Assembly: GCA_018830225.1 (NCBI GenBank)
Contig: JAHJSS010000022.1
Location: 1 to 38,710, forward strand
DNA length: 38,710 nt
Direction: 5' to 3'
Source: Nanobdellota archaeon
GTDB taxonomy: Archaea > Nanobdellota > Nanobdellia > Woesearchaeales > UBA11576
In this document: positions 29,629-37,246 of the stretch, piece after piece
Numbering within the stretch: position 1 is the stretch's first letter
Layout of the letters: every line of letters begins with the position of its first letter
The notes under the pieces: generated by a model
The model's input: the letters and a program-made list of their open reading frames with translations, nothing else
What the model was told of the DNA's origin: nothing
The model's database searches: none
Program-made: the position numbers and the translations under genes

Positions 29629-30501
29629 CTAGACACTCAATGCAGGCTCCCCTGCAGGCACTGTTATGTCTGATCCTTTTTTCGGCCATTCTCCGAGGTA
29701 GTGTTCCCAGAAGACCCAGGTTTTGTCTCCTTCGCCCTTGACCGTGAAGTTGAACGGAAGGTCTATCTCGCCTCTGGAGGTGGCGTCTACCATCATGTCG
29801 TCGAATCTTATTGTTCTTTTTGTCTCGTCGTCATTTTTTACTATGATTTTGATCGGGAACCCGTAGTACTCCTGCAGCCATATCCTCGCGTCTTTGCCTT
29901 CAAAAATTATGTTGAATACCTTTGTGGCCTGGTTGCCGACCATCTCTTCCTTTACGAACTCAGGTTTGGTGGTCTTGTACAGGTACTCCATAGGGTCGTT
30001 CACATAGTAGTCTGCATATTCGACCTTCTCCACTTCCTTGTCTAGGTTAGGTTTCGGGCAGAGGTGCTTGCTGCAGTGTGAGAATGCAGTCTTTGTGGTC
30101 CTTTCCATGAATACTTCATCGTACATCTCTCCTGTGCTGTGCTGGTGCGCTTCAGGCAGCTGCGTCTTGACGAACCTTCCGAGCATGTAGAACCTCTGGT
30201 TAGTGATGCCCAGCTCGGTGTCTGTCAGGTTGTACTTGTATGATTGTATTGAAGATGCTCTTCTCAGCAGTTCGCTGAATTCTGTTATGTTTGTCTGGTA
30301 TCCTCTTTTCTCTGCGATATCATGGTACTGCTCTCCTGTGATAGGATTTATATCCGGATTTATATCACCTGTCCCTGTTGATGTGTTCATCTCAGGGCTG
30401 ACTGTTATGTTTGTATTGAATTCAGGCTTGCATCCTGCTGAGAGCGCAAGCGCGAATATTATGATGACAATTGCGGTTCCGGTTATGATTGTGTTTCTCA
30501 T
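29629..30501 (-). CDS. predicted lipoprotein with LolA-like extracytoplasmic domain
   Basis: The 290-residue protein has a signal peptide with lipobox SAGC (Cys24), a Thr/Asn-rich linker (INPDINPITG), then a domain resembling outer-membrane lipoprotein-sorting folds used by archaeal envelope proteins (NPMEYLYK, VFNIIFEGKDARIWLQEYYGFPIKI). This resemblance is tentative. Several NxT motifs may be glycosylated. It converges on dnaJ (7 nt between stops). A minus-strand TATA-like TTTATTTATAC lies near 30527-30537. Confidence 0.62.
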   Translation of the reverse strand: MRNTIITGTAIVIIIFALALSAGCKPEFNTNITVSPEMNTSTGTGDINPDINPITGEQYHDIAEKRGYQTNITEFSELLRRASSIQSYKYNLTDTELGITNQRFYMLGRFVKTQLPEAHQHSTGEMYDEVFMERTTKTAFSHCSKHLCPKPNLDKEVEKVEYADYYVNDPMEYLYKTTKPEFVKEEMVGNQATKVFNIIFEGKDARIWLQEYYGFPIKIIVKNDDETKRTIRFDDMMVDATSRGEIDLPFNFTVKGEGDKTWVFWEHYLGEWPKKGSDITVPAGEPALSV

Positions 30502-30570
30502 GTTAGGGTGTTGTTTTTCAGCAGGAGTATAAATAAATTTCCATAGCTTTTAAAATGCTTAAAAGCTTAA

Positions 30571-30580
30571 ACTATAAATA
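30571..30580 (+). promoter_or_regulatory. TATA box of the DEDD exonuclease gene
   Basis: ACTATAAATA is centred about 27 nt before the ATG at 30603, supporting that start over the in-frame ATG at 30555. Confidence 0.5.
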
Positions 30581-30602
30581 CCACCGAATCTTTTTCCAGG
30601 CC

Positions 30603-31355
30603 ATGATCCGCAGCTCTTTCATATTTCTTGACAGGATAAGCCACAATACAGAGAAGAGGCTTTGGCAGCAGGGCATAACTGACTGGAATGCCTTTCTCGA
30701 TGCGAAGAGCATCCCTCGCCTGTCGCCTGCCAGGAAGGGATACCATGATAGGAATCTCAAGGAAGCGAAGGCGCGTCTCGCTGACCATGACTCCTCTTAC
30801 TTCAAGGGCAGGCTTCCCAGTTCAGAGGCTTGGCGTCTCTATGACCATTTCAGCGATGATTGCCTGTTCCTTGACATCGAGACTACAGGGTATTATGGTG
30901 ACATCACTGTTGTCGGCATGTACGATGGGAGGGAGGTCATGACTCTTGTCAGGGACAGGAGCCTGACAAAGGAGAACATGAGGGATATACTCTCGCGCTA
31001 CAAGATGCTCGTGACATTCAACGGCCTATCTTTCGATGTGCCTGTCATCAACAGATACTTCAATGGGGTCATGCCTGACATCCCGCATCTTGACCTGCGT
31101 TTCCCTCTTGCGAAGCTCGGATTTACAGGCGGGCTGAAGAGGATAGAGGAGAGGATGGGCATCCGGCGGAGCGAAGAGACCCAGGGCCTTTCAGGCGAGG
31201 ATGCTGTCCGTCTCTGGCGCAATCACATGCGCGGAGATCCTCGTGCGCTGGATATTCTCGTCGAGTATAACACAGAGGATATCGTGAACCTCAAGCCGCT
31301 TGCAGGTTTTGTCTTCGATGAGATGAAGAAGAGGATGATGGAGCAATTCAGGTGA
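30603..31355 (+). CDS. RNase H-fold DEDD exonuclease-like protein (YprB type)
   Basis: The 250-residue protein has the DEDD residues: LFLDIETTGYYGDI (D and E), MLVTFNGLSFDVP (D), and YNTEDIVNL with the final D. Between them lie HLDLRFPLAKLGFTGGLKRIEE and an EETQGLSGEDAVRLW stretch. This is the ribonuclease H-like family also called YprB. Expected activity is 3'-5' nucleic acid hydrolysis; whether RNA or DNA is the target is unknown. A helical N-terminus (about residues 1-60) precedes the nuclease. Confidence 0.82.
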   Translation: MIRSSFIFLDRISHNTEKRLWQQGITDWNAFLDAKSIPRLSPARKGYHDRNLKEAKARLADHDSSYFKGRLPSSEAWRLYDHFSDDCLFLDIETTGYYGDITVVGMYDGREVMTLVRDRSLTKENMRDILSRYKMLVTFNGLSFDVPVINRYFNGVMPDIPHLDLRFPLAKLGFTGGLKRIEERMGIRRSEETQGLSGEDAVRLWRNHMRGDPRALDILVEYNTEDIVNLKPLAGFVFDEMKKRMMEQFR

Positions 31356-31480
31356 TTGTGCAGTTTTTTTATCATTTTTCATCACCCATCTGATGTTTAT
31401 CAGATTTTCCTGTTTTTCTGTTTTTTTCTGTCTTTTATGTCATTTTTCGCATTTTTTTCGCGTCTGATGTTTTTTTTGTT
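31356..31480 (+). terminator. T-rich terminator region
   Basis: Seven or more T runs of four to eight bases follow the exonuclease stop, spread over about 120 nt. This matches multi-U archaeal termination and leaves no space for a gene. The 300-base gap to the H1-like gene otherwise holds AT-rich sequence and the promoter at 31578. Confidence 0.55.
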
Positions 31481-31577
31481 TTTGTCGTCGAGAAATCGGT
31501 TGCGTGATTATTTCATGTGATATCTTTTTACAAGAATATTTTATTTTTTTCCATATTTTTTTCGAAAAAAACAAAAC

Positions 31578-31588
31578 ATTTAAATAGT
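31578..31588 (+). promoter_or_regulatory. TATA box of the H1-like gene
   Basis: CATTTAAATAG would give a start near 31609 and a 46-nt leader holding GAGGTGA at 31643-31649. Confidence 0.5.
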
Positions 31589-31654
31589 AAAATGCCCATG
31601 ATTAGTATTGGAGCGCATCAATTGCGTTCCGAATTCCGAAACGAGGTGATTGTT

Positions 31655-31783
31655 TTGGCGAAAAAGAAGAAAGCCGTTAAGAAAAAGAAGCCAGCCAAGA
31701 AGAAGGCAGTGAAGAAGAAGGCCAAGAAAAAGGCCGTCAAGAAAAAGCCTGCCAAGAAGAAGGCTGGAAAGAAGAAGAAGTAA
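31655..31783 (+). CDS. 42-residue lysine-rich histone H1-like protein
   Basis: The protein starts (TTG at 31655, GAGGTGA seven bases upstream) with AKKKKAVKKKKPAKKK and consists of tandem KKxAKKK/VKKK units; about 28 of 42 residues are lysine. It has no globular domain and resembles the C-terminal tail of H1 and bacterial HC1-type proteins. A DNA- or RNA-compacting role is inferred. A terminator-like T run (31791-31798) follows. The longer in-frame ATG at 31517 would put the TATA box inside the gene and is rejected. Confidence 0.72.
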   Translation: MAKKKKAVKKKKPAKKKAVKKKAKKKAVKKKPAKKKAGKKKK

Positions 31784-31875
31784 GTTCTGGTTTTTTTTGT
31801 TGACGCCCGGCCCCCCAAAACCGGTCGGGTTAGTTTTTTATTCTGGTTCTAGACTCATTTAGAATGCTCTGCTGC

Positions 31876-33237
31876 TCAGAAATCGCCGAGTCCTTTCTGT
31901 GCATCATCTGTCTTCTTTGGTCTTCCGCGTGGTCTCTTGCTGGTGCTTTCGCCTGCGCTCCCGCCCTTCTCTGCGCCTGCTTCCTTCTCTGCCCCTTCTC
32001 CGAAGAACTTCTGCGGGCCTGCGTACTCCCTCTCGCTCTCATCGAAGAGTGGCACGCCGTACACCCCATCATATCCGGGTCTTATTTTTATCCTTCTTTC
32101 GCGGTTCGCGATTATCGCCCTTGCCATCTTTTCTGTGGTGACCTTTGCGATATCCTCGGATGGCGCCTTGAGCAGCACGTGCATCTCTGGTCCGAGCTTG
32201 AGTATCCTGTTGTATTCTTCCCATGTGCCTTTTGTCGCTATGCCCTTGCCGAATATGTTCGCGATGAGCTCTGACAGCGGGATTATCCTGTAGAACTTCT
32301 TGGCGTCCTTCGGCACATATCCTTCTGGCCTGTCTGCGAGCTCTTCGACCCTGCTGTGCACTCCTATCGTCATCTGCCTTCTGCATTTTGGGCAGATGCC
32401 TTTCGCTGCGATGGTCTCTTTCGGTGTCATGCAGACATTGCACGCGCGATGGCCGTCCTCGTGGTACTTGCCGTATGCCGGATCAACTTCGATCGTCCCT
32501 GCAAGGCCTTCGCCGGTGCGTATTGCCTTTATGACATTGGAATATGTCAGCTCTTTGCCGCTGAAGTCGAGAAGGGTCGCTTCTCTCCCTATCCTCCACG
32601 GCCAGTATGAGTGCAGGTCAGAGAATGAGAGTATCTGTTTTCCGTCGAGCTGGCTCAGCCTCCAGTTCATCGGCGGGTCGCTGCTCAGCCCTGTCTCTAT
32701 CGCGTGTATGTTCTTGAGCTGGTCGCCGAACGCCTCTTTCATCGTGTTGAATCCTGATTTGGAGCCGAACAGCGAGAACCATGGTGTCCATATGTGCGCG
32801 GGTATGACCTCTGTGTCTGGGCTTATCTTGTTCAGCATCTCTACGAACTCTATGCAGGATATCTTGAATATGGGCCTTCCGTCATAGTCCACCCGCCCTC
32901 TCTTCTTGAGCTCGTCGGTTATCTGCTCTGCGACTTCTATGCTGGGCGCGAGCACGACGTTGTGCACCCTTCTCCCTTTCCCGCCCTGTGAATATATGAG
33001 GGATATCTCTGTCTGCATGATGAAAGGGTATCCTGTGGCTGTGCGCAGCACTCCGCTCCCGTCATCTGTGAGCTTGGCTTTGATATCCTTTATCCATTCA
33101 GGGTGCGTGAAGTCCCCTGTGCCGAGAAGGTCGACTCCTTTCACTTTGGCATACTTCTCGAGGTTCTTCAGGTCGAGGTCCTTGCTGCACCCTCTTGAGT
33201 GCTTAGAATGTATGTGCAGGTCTGCTATGATTGTCAT
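31876..33237 (-). CDS. endoQ: EndoQ-like PHP endonuclease with AT-hook and PIP box
   Basis: EndoQ nicks DNA 5' of deaminated bases (uracil, hypoxanthine). The PHP metal motifs are ADLHIHSKHS (5-14), GTGDFTHPEW, EISLIY, PAHIWTPWFSLFG and SFSDLHS. A zinc knuckle (CNVC...CPKC, about 267-287) follows, as in EndoQ. The C-terminal 45 residues carry an AT-hook-like PRGRPKK and end in QKGLGDF, a minimal PCNA-interacting peptide (Q, +3 L, +6 F). The total is 453 residues, about 30 more than Thermococcus EndoQ. A minus-strand TATA box (33258-33267) lies about 26 nt upstream of the ATG. Confidence 0.86.
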   Translation of the reverse strand: MTIIADLHIHSKHSRGCSKDLDLKNLEKYAKVKGVDLLGTGDFTHPEWIKDIKAKLTDDGSGVLRTATGYPFIMQTEISLIYSQGGKGRRVHNVVLAPSIEVAEQITDELKKRGRVDYDGRPIFKISCIEFVEMLNKISPDTEVIPAHIWTPWFSLFGSKSGFNTMKEAFGDQLKNIHAIETGLSSDPPMNWRLSQLDGKQILSFSDLHSYWPWRIGREATLLDFSGKELTYSNVIKAIRTGEGLAGTIEVDPAYGKYHEDGHRACNVCMTPKETIAAKGICPKCRRQMTIGVHSRVEELADRPEGYVPKDAKKFYRIIPLSELIANIFGKGIATKGTWEEYNRILKLGPEMHVLLKAPSEDIAKVTTEKMARAIIANRERRIKIRPGYDGVYGVPLFDESEREYAGPQKFFGEGAEKEAGAEKGGSAGESTSKRPRGRPKKTDDAQKGLGDF

Positions 33238-33257
33238 GAGGGTGCTGTGTAGCTGCT

Positions 33258-33267
33258 GATATAAAAA
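33258..33267 (-). promoter_or_regulatory. TATA box of endoQ
   Basis: TTTTTATATC on the minus strand, centred about 26 nt before the ATG at 33237, with no ribosome binding site; leaderless start likely. Confidence 0.55.
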
Positions 33268-34476
33268 TTATTCCATCGGTGCGTGGTCCAGGAGTATGAA
33301 CGGCTGGAGGTATGCTATCTCTATCGCGACGCGCTTTCCGTCGCTGTGCCTGCTCCCGTCAGCAATGAACTCGAGCACTTTTGCCTGTTCTATCTCCACT
33401 TTCTTCGCGAGAGTGTCTTTTATCCCTGGTATCCCTGCCGGCCTGCCGCGGTAGATGTTTGGTATCCTCCAGACTATATCCAGCGGGTCAGGGTTGCCTG
33501 CGAGAAGGTGGAATGAGTATGCGGCAGGGTCGAGAGCTTCTTCCTTCTCAGGCTCTCCTGCCTTGAAGTATGCCTGGAACTCTTCCGGGCTCTTGGGCAT
33601 CTGGTGGAATGGTCTCAGGCCGTAGAGGCTTACTCCCATAGTACCTATAGCGAGCGCGTTCCTCTTCTCTTTCCTTCCTATTATCACCCGGTCGTCTGCA
33701 GTGACCTCTCCTTCAATCTCATCGAGTATCCTGTATATGTATCTCTGGCTGTATAGTGTTCCCGGGATACCTTTTCTCGGGGAGACCCTGTCGAGCAGGG
33801 CAGATGCAGACGAATTTGCGACCACCTTCAGCGCAGTGAGCATGTTCGAGCTTCCGCCCCGGTCCTTCGGCAGGTAGTATTCGCTGAAGAAGTTGTAGAG
33901 GAACCCGTCTGCGTATAGTGTCATGAGCTGTACATGGTCGAGGTCTTTCGGGTGTTCCTTGTCATAGAGCATGAGTACCGGGACATATACTCTCCTGAAC
34001 TGTCTTGTCCCTTGTTCAGGATGTATCCTGTTCGCTGCATCTATGTTTGCTGTGATATCCTCCAGGTCACCTTCCATCCTGTGGACGTCGCTGTATACAT
34101 TGACCGTGCCGCGTGGCCTGTGGTATATGCAGGGGAGGAAAAGTTTCGATCTCTTGTTTAGGGCCATGCGGTTCATCGCCCTTGCGAACTCGATAGGTGT
34201 CTTTCTTTTTCCGAATCTCCTGTATGCCTGCTTGAAGTATTCTGTCATGAAGTAGTGGACAGCGCCGTCCCCTCCGGAGAGGAACGCAATCATTATTCTT
34301 TCCATGAGGACCTTGTCGCATATCGCTGTCACTTCCTCTTCTGTGGCAGTGCTCTGGACTCCGGATCCGGGCAGTATGCCTATTGTCCTCCTGAGGTGCA
34401 TCAGTTCCTTCTCTACAGACCTGCCTCTGTTCTGTTTTGCCTTTCCATTGATTATCGCTTCGATGCTCAACACCAT
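33268..34476 (-). CDS. 402-residue protein of unknown function
   Basis: No family is recognised. The protein is soluble (no span longer than 15 hydrophobic residues), with conserved-looking motifs such as FLPCIYHRPRGTVNVYSDVHR, YVPVLMLYDKEHPKDL and PLDIVWRIPNIYRGRPAGIPG. The mix of aromatic and basic residues suggests nucleic-acid or nucleotide binding, a guess only. ATG 34476 is chosen because a TATA-like TTTTTATAAA (34498-34507) lies about 26 nt upstream; the in-frame ATG at 34509 would lie inside it. It is upstream of endoQ on the same strand, with its stop inside the endoQ promoter. Confidence 0.68.
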   Translation of the reverse strand: MVLSIEAIINGKAKQNRGRSVEKELMHLRRTIGILPGSGVQSTATEEEVTAICDKVLMERIMIAFLSGGDGAVHYFMTEYFKQAYRRFGKRKTPIEFARAMNRMALNKRSKLFLPCIYHRPRGTVNVYSDVHRMEGDLEDITANIDAANRIHPEQGTRQFRRVYVPVLMLYDKEHPKDLDHVQLMTLYADGFLYNFFSEYYLPKDRGGSSNMLTALKVVANSSASALLDRVSPRKGIPGTLYSQRYIYRILDEIEGEVTADDRVIIGRKEKRNALAIGTMGVSLYGLRPFHQMPKSPEEFQAYFKAGEPEKEEALDPAAYSFHLLAGNPDPLDIVWRIPNIYRGRPAGIPGIKDTLAKKVEIEQAKVLEFIADGSRHSDGKRVAIEIAYLQPFILLDHAPME

Positions 34477-34497
34477 TCCTCGCAGGTCCGTCCTGTT

Positions 34498-34507
34498 TTT
34501 TATAAAC
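34498..34507 (-). promoter_or_regulatory. TATA box of the unknown 402-residue gene
   Basis: On the minus strand GTTTATAAAA is centred about 26 nt before the ATG at 34476. Confidence 0.5.
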
Positions 34508-34537
34508 ATTTGCTGTCATTATCATTTGACGAAAGCA

Positions 34538-34641
34538 GCGCCACTGCCGCCTAGCGAGCTGACTGCTGAGATACGCAGCTAATATTGCAGTTGGGCAAAA
34601 AGAAGCAGTTCAATACGCGACAGCGAGCGCGGCAGTGGCGC
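34538..34641. repeat. structured intergenic element, family B copy 2
   Basis: GCGCCACTGCCGC (34538-34550) pairs perfectly with GCGGCAGTGGCGC (34629-34641). The core CTAGCGAGCTG follows the left arm and GCGAGCGCGG runs into the right arm. Between them GCAGTTGGGCA and AAGAAGCAGTTCAA match copy 1 closely. No convincing target duplication was found. It fills the space before the signal peptidase promoter. Confidence 0.6.
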
Positions 34642-34683
34642 GGTGCCTGACTTCACGGCGCCATCAACCACTTCTCACAAAAA

Positions 34684-34714
34684 GATTTAAATACTTAAAC
34701 TACTTTGAAGTAGT
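34684..34714 (+). promoter_or_regulatory. TATA box and inverted repeat of the signal peptidase gene
   Basis: GATTTAAATAC (34684-34694) is about 31 nt from the ATG. Between them ACTACTT and AAGTAGT pair around TG (34699-34714), a perfect operator-like palindrome at the expected transcription start. Confidence 0.5.
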
Positions 34715-34720
34715 CAAATA

Positions 34721-35272
34721 ATGCTTTCCAGGCCTGTCCTGGTGCTGTTTGGGGGTTTTATTTTGGGAAGAATACGGCTTTTTTTGGTATTATTGTCAGT
34801 TTTCAGCCTTGGATGGCTTCTCAATACTGTCCTGACTAACTTTGTCTATTATGACGCAGAAAAACCCCTTTCTTTCGGTTTTGTGCCATTCATGAAGAGC
34901 CCTGAGCGGCTCTCGCCTTCAGATCATGTCAAGGAGAGCCAGATACACGTATATGACGACAGGGTGGTCATTGACGCTCCTGGCGCCAGCTGGGCCTCTT
35001 TCACTGACACCAATTCCATGGACCCTTTCTTTGATGAGACCTCTAACTCTATAGAGCTGCGGCCTGCGTCACCTGCGGACATAGACCCGGGTGATATCAT
35101 ATCTTACAGGTCTGGCATCACAGGAGACCTGATAGTACATCGCGTGGTCTCAAGGGGTGTTGATGATTCTGGTGTCTTCTATCTTGTCAAGGGCGACAAC
35201 AACCCTACACAGGATCCTGAGAAGGTCAGGTTCGATCAGGTGCATGGTGTCTTGATAGGGATCATCTACTGA
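34721..35272 (+). CDS. signal peptidase I (archaeal/ER type)
   Basis: The 183-residue protein has one N-terminal span (about 15-40, LFLVLLSVFSLGWLLNTVL) and then the catalytic domain. The Ser nucleophile is S99 in TNSMDPFF, the histidine is H140 in LIVHRVV, and the Asp is D159 in KGDNNPTQD, the Ser-His-Asp arrangement of archaeal and ER enzymes, replacing the bacterial Ser-Lys dyad. It cleaves Sec-type signal peptides at the outer membrane face; lipoproteins encoded nearby would use a different peptidase. It is leaderless and monocistronic. Confidence 0.84.
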   Translation: MLSRPVLVLFGGFILGRIRLFLVLLSVFSLGWLLNTVLTNFVYYDAEKPLSFGFVPFMKSPERLSPSDHVKESQIHVYDDRVVIDAPGASWASFTDTNSMDPFFDETSNSIELRPASPADIDPGDIISYRSGITGDLIVHRVVSRGVDDSGVFYLVKGDNNPTQDPEKVRFDQVHGVLIGIIY

Positions 35273-35344
35273 TGGTCTGCCGAGTATTTAAACATCGGTT
35301 AAAAATTTAAACCAGGCTGATATATCTTTTTCAGGGGGGCTTGA

Positions 35345-36382
35345 ATGAAGAAATATTTCGAGGATATTGTCGGTATTTTTCTGAGGTTATTCTCTACTCC
35401 CCAGACGGTACCCCCGTCAAAAGACAAGATTGTATATGGCACAAACCTGAGGATGGTGCGTGCAGGTGCAGTCATAAGGAAAAGGTTCAACGGCACTTAC
35501 AAATATCTTCTTGGCAGGGCTGAGAAAGACGGTGAGGCTCACAACCCTGCGCTCAAGACCGCTGGCGGCTATCTTCACCTGTCGTCAGATTACCATGATG
35601 AGATAGACAGGTCATCCATAGACGGCCTTATTAGGGAGGGGCAGGAGGAGGGATTGAGCAGCATCATACCCGGGACCATATCTCCCTGCGGAGTCGCCTA
35701 CTCTCCTTCGAAAGGTGTGCTGCAGTTCTTCTCTGCTGATCTGGAACGCTACCCTGAGAAAGGGTTCAACAAGGAGGTCCTGTTGAGGAGGAGGAAGGGT
35801 CAGAGAGTGTACATTCGGTGGTGTTCTATCGACGAAATCGTCTCGTCCATGAGTGGCAACGGTTCAGGCCTTGTCGTGCAGCCCGAGACTGTCAATGTCA
35901 TAGCTTCGACGCATTTCTTCGAGAGCAGCAAGAGGGTCAGGTTCGGCAGGGAGTACATGCCTGATTTTGTTAGGCCTGACAGCAGCCTGTCTATCCCTCA
36001 GAGCGTCAGGAGAAAGGTCATCCGCGAAAGCGGTGTCAAGTGGCTTGACAATGAAGACTGCCTGCAGAGCTGCCGCGTGTATTACACTATCCCTGAGCTG
36101 GCGCGCCAGAATCTTGATGACTCTGAGGTCTCCAGCATCTTCAGCAGGTTCCTGAGCATGACAGGCACTGTTCCGCACATCAGGATATTCTTCATGGCTG
36201 ATTTCTTCCTTTATGAGACTGTGCTTGGTGCACAGGATATAGCAGATCTCCTCGGTTCCCATGAATTTGGGAAGAAGAACAAGCAGTTCGCTGAATGGGC
36301 CCCTGATATCGTGAGGGGCTTCGTCAAGAAGAACTATGCGAAGATACTCAAGGAAGAGATGTTCAAGGAGTATATCCTCTAG
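35345..36382 (+). CDS. Nudix-like protein with extra C-terminal domain
   Basis: The 345-residue protein has a region (about 45-160) that fits a Nudix hydrolase: GRAEKDGEAHN, KTAGGYLHLS and then LIREGQEEGL. This is close to the REUXEEXGU box but one residue short, so catalytic competence is uncertain. Residues 160-345 are not recognised. GGGGGG six bases before the ATG is the ribosome binding site. TTAAA elements at 35296-35312 may be the promoter. The genes on either side are unrelated, so no pathway can be inferred. Confidence 0.6.
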   Translation: MKKYFEDIVGIFLRLFSTPQTVPPSKDKIVYGTNLRMVRAGAVIRKRFNGTYKYLLGRAEKDGEAHNPALKTAGGYLHLSSDYHDEIDRSSIDGLIREGQEEGLSSIIPGTISPCGVAYSPSKGVLQFFSADLERYPEKGFNKEVLLRRRKGQRVYIRWCSIDEIVSSMSGNGSGLVVQPETVNVIASTHFFESSKRVRFGREYMPDFVRPDSSLSIPQSVRRKVIRESGVKWLDNEDCLQSCRVYYTIPELARQNLDDSEVSSIFSRFLSMTGTVPHIRIFFMADFFLYETVLGAQDIADLLGSHEFGKKNKQFAEWAPDIVRGFVKKNYAKILKEEMFKEYIL

Positions 36383-36419
36383 TGCGTTTTATGGATCCTT
36401 TTTTGTTTCGGATCTTCAG

Positions 36420-36551
36420 GGTGCTGTCAAGTTAAGTGTCATGCCGCCTAGTGAGCTGAGTGCAAAATAGGCGCTAAATGTCGCAGTTCAGCAGAAATAG
36501 GCAGCGAGAGAATCGCAGCGAGCGCGGCATGACACACTTCTTGACTTTACC
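36420..36551. mobile_element. 132-bp non-autonomous element (MITE-like), copy 2
   Basis: Identical to 27650-27781. The 9-bp direct repeat GATCTTCAG flanks it at 36411-36419 and 36552-36560. The right repeat abuts the TATA box of the cupredoxin-like gene, so the insertion replaced sequence immediately upstream of that promoter and could alter its expression. Perfect identity between copies implies recent transposition or strong conservation. Confidence 0.85.
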
Positions 36552-36561
36552 GATCTTCAGT

Positions 36562-36574
36562 AAAATATATAAAT
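36562..36574 (+). promoter_or_regulatory. TATA box of the cupredoxin-like gene
   Basis: AAAATATATAAAT is centred about 30 nt before the ATG at 36599, right next to the mobile element's 9-bp repeat. Confidence 0.55.
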
Positions 36575-36598
36575 GCAGCTCTTTATCGTCCAGCTACA

Positions 36599-37168
36599 AT
36601 GAAAACAGCTAATCTTATCGGGATTATTGTCATGCTGTCTTTCCTTTTGGCCATATCTGGCTGCGGCGGAAAGGAGGCAGAGCCTGCTCCGCTTCCTGCT
36701 GAGGATGTGACTGAGGCTGCTGCTGAACCAGAGCTGCCTGAGGAAGGTGTGCATGATGCTGGACCTGATGTGACTGAGGAGGTTGTTTCTCCGGAGGGTG
36801 CAGAGGAGTCTGCAGAAGAGACTGTCGAGGAAGTCGAACAGGTTGAAGAAGTTGAATCTGCCCCAGAAGAGGTGGAGGCTTCTGATTCTGAGCTCACTGC
36901 AGAGAACTACAGGGTCATTTCCTTGAAGGACCTCAAGGCATACCCTGAGGAGATGAACATCAAGGTCGGCACGACAGTCGAATGGCGCAATGTCAACGAC
37001 AACCTTCAGCACATAATCGGCTGGAACGGCCAGAGATCGCAGGGTGTGAAGCCTGAGCCCATGCTTGCGGGTGAGAGCTGGAGCTACACTTTCAACAGTC
37101 CTGGAAAGGTGGTGTGGTTCTCCACAGCAAGGCCGACGATCCAGGGTACGATATATGTAGAGGAGTGA
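36599..37168 (+). CDS. cupredoxin-like lipoprotein lacking the copper ligands
   Basis: The 189-residue lipoprotein has lipobox ISGC (Cys22), a 75-residue Glu-rich linker that would hold the domain away from the membrane, and a plastocyanin-like domain from about 105. The first ligand, H138 in LQHIIGW, is present. The loop that normally holds Cys, His and Met reads WFSTARPTIQGTI, so those three positions are Ser175, Arg178 and Ile181. A type 1 copper site is therefore unlikely. It may bind another ligand or have a structural role. Confidence 0.72.
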   Translation: MKTANLIGIIVMLSFLLAISGCGGKEAEPAPLPAEDVTEAAAEPELPEEGVHDAGPDVTEEVVSPEGAEESAEETVEEVEQVEEVESAPEEVEASDSELTAENYRVISLKDLKAYPEEMNIKVGTTVEWRNVNDNLQHIIGWNGQRSQGVKPEPMLAGESWSYTFNSPGKVVWFSTARPTIQGTIYVEE

Positions 37169-37246
37169 TTGCTGATTTTTAATGTTTTTTTCATGAATTT
37201 TTTTCATAATCTTTTTTATTTTTCAACAATTATAAGGGGTGTGACA

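Noticed and set aside
31517-31654. An N-terminal extension of the H1-like protein from ATG 31517
   Set aside because: This would place the TATA box and leader within the coding sequence; the TTG at 31655 with GAGGTGA is better supported.
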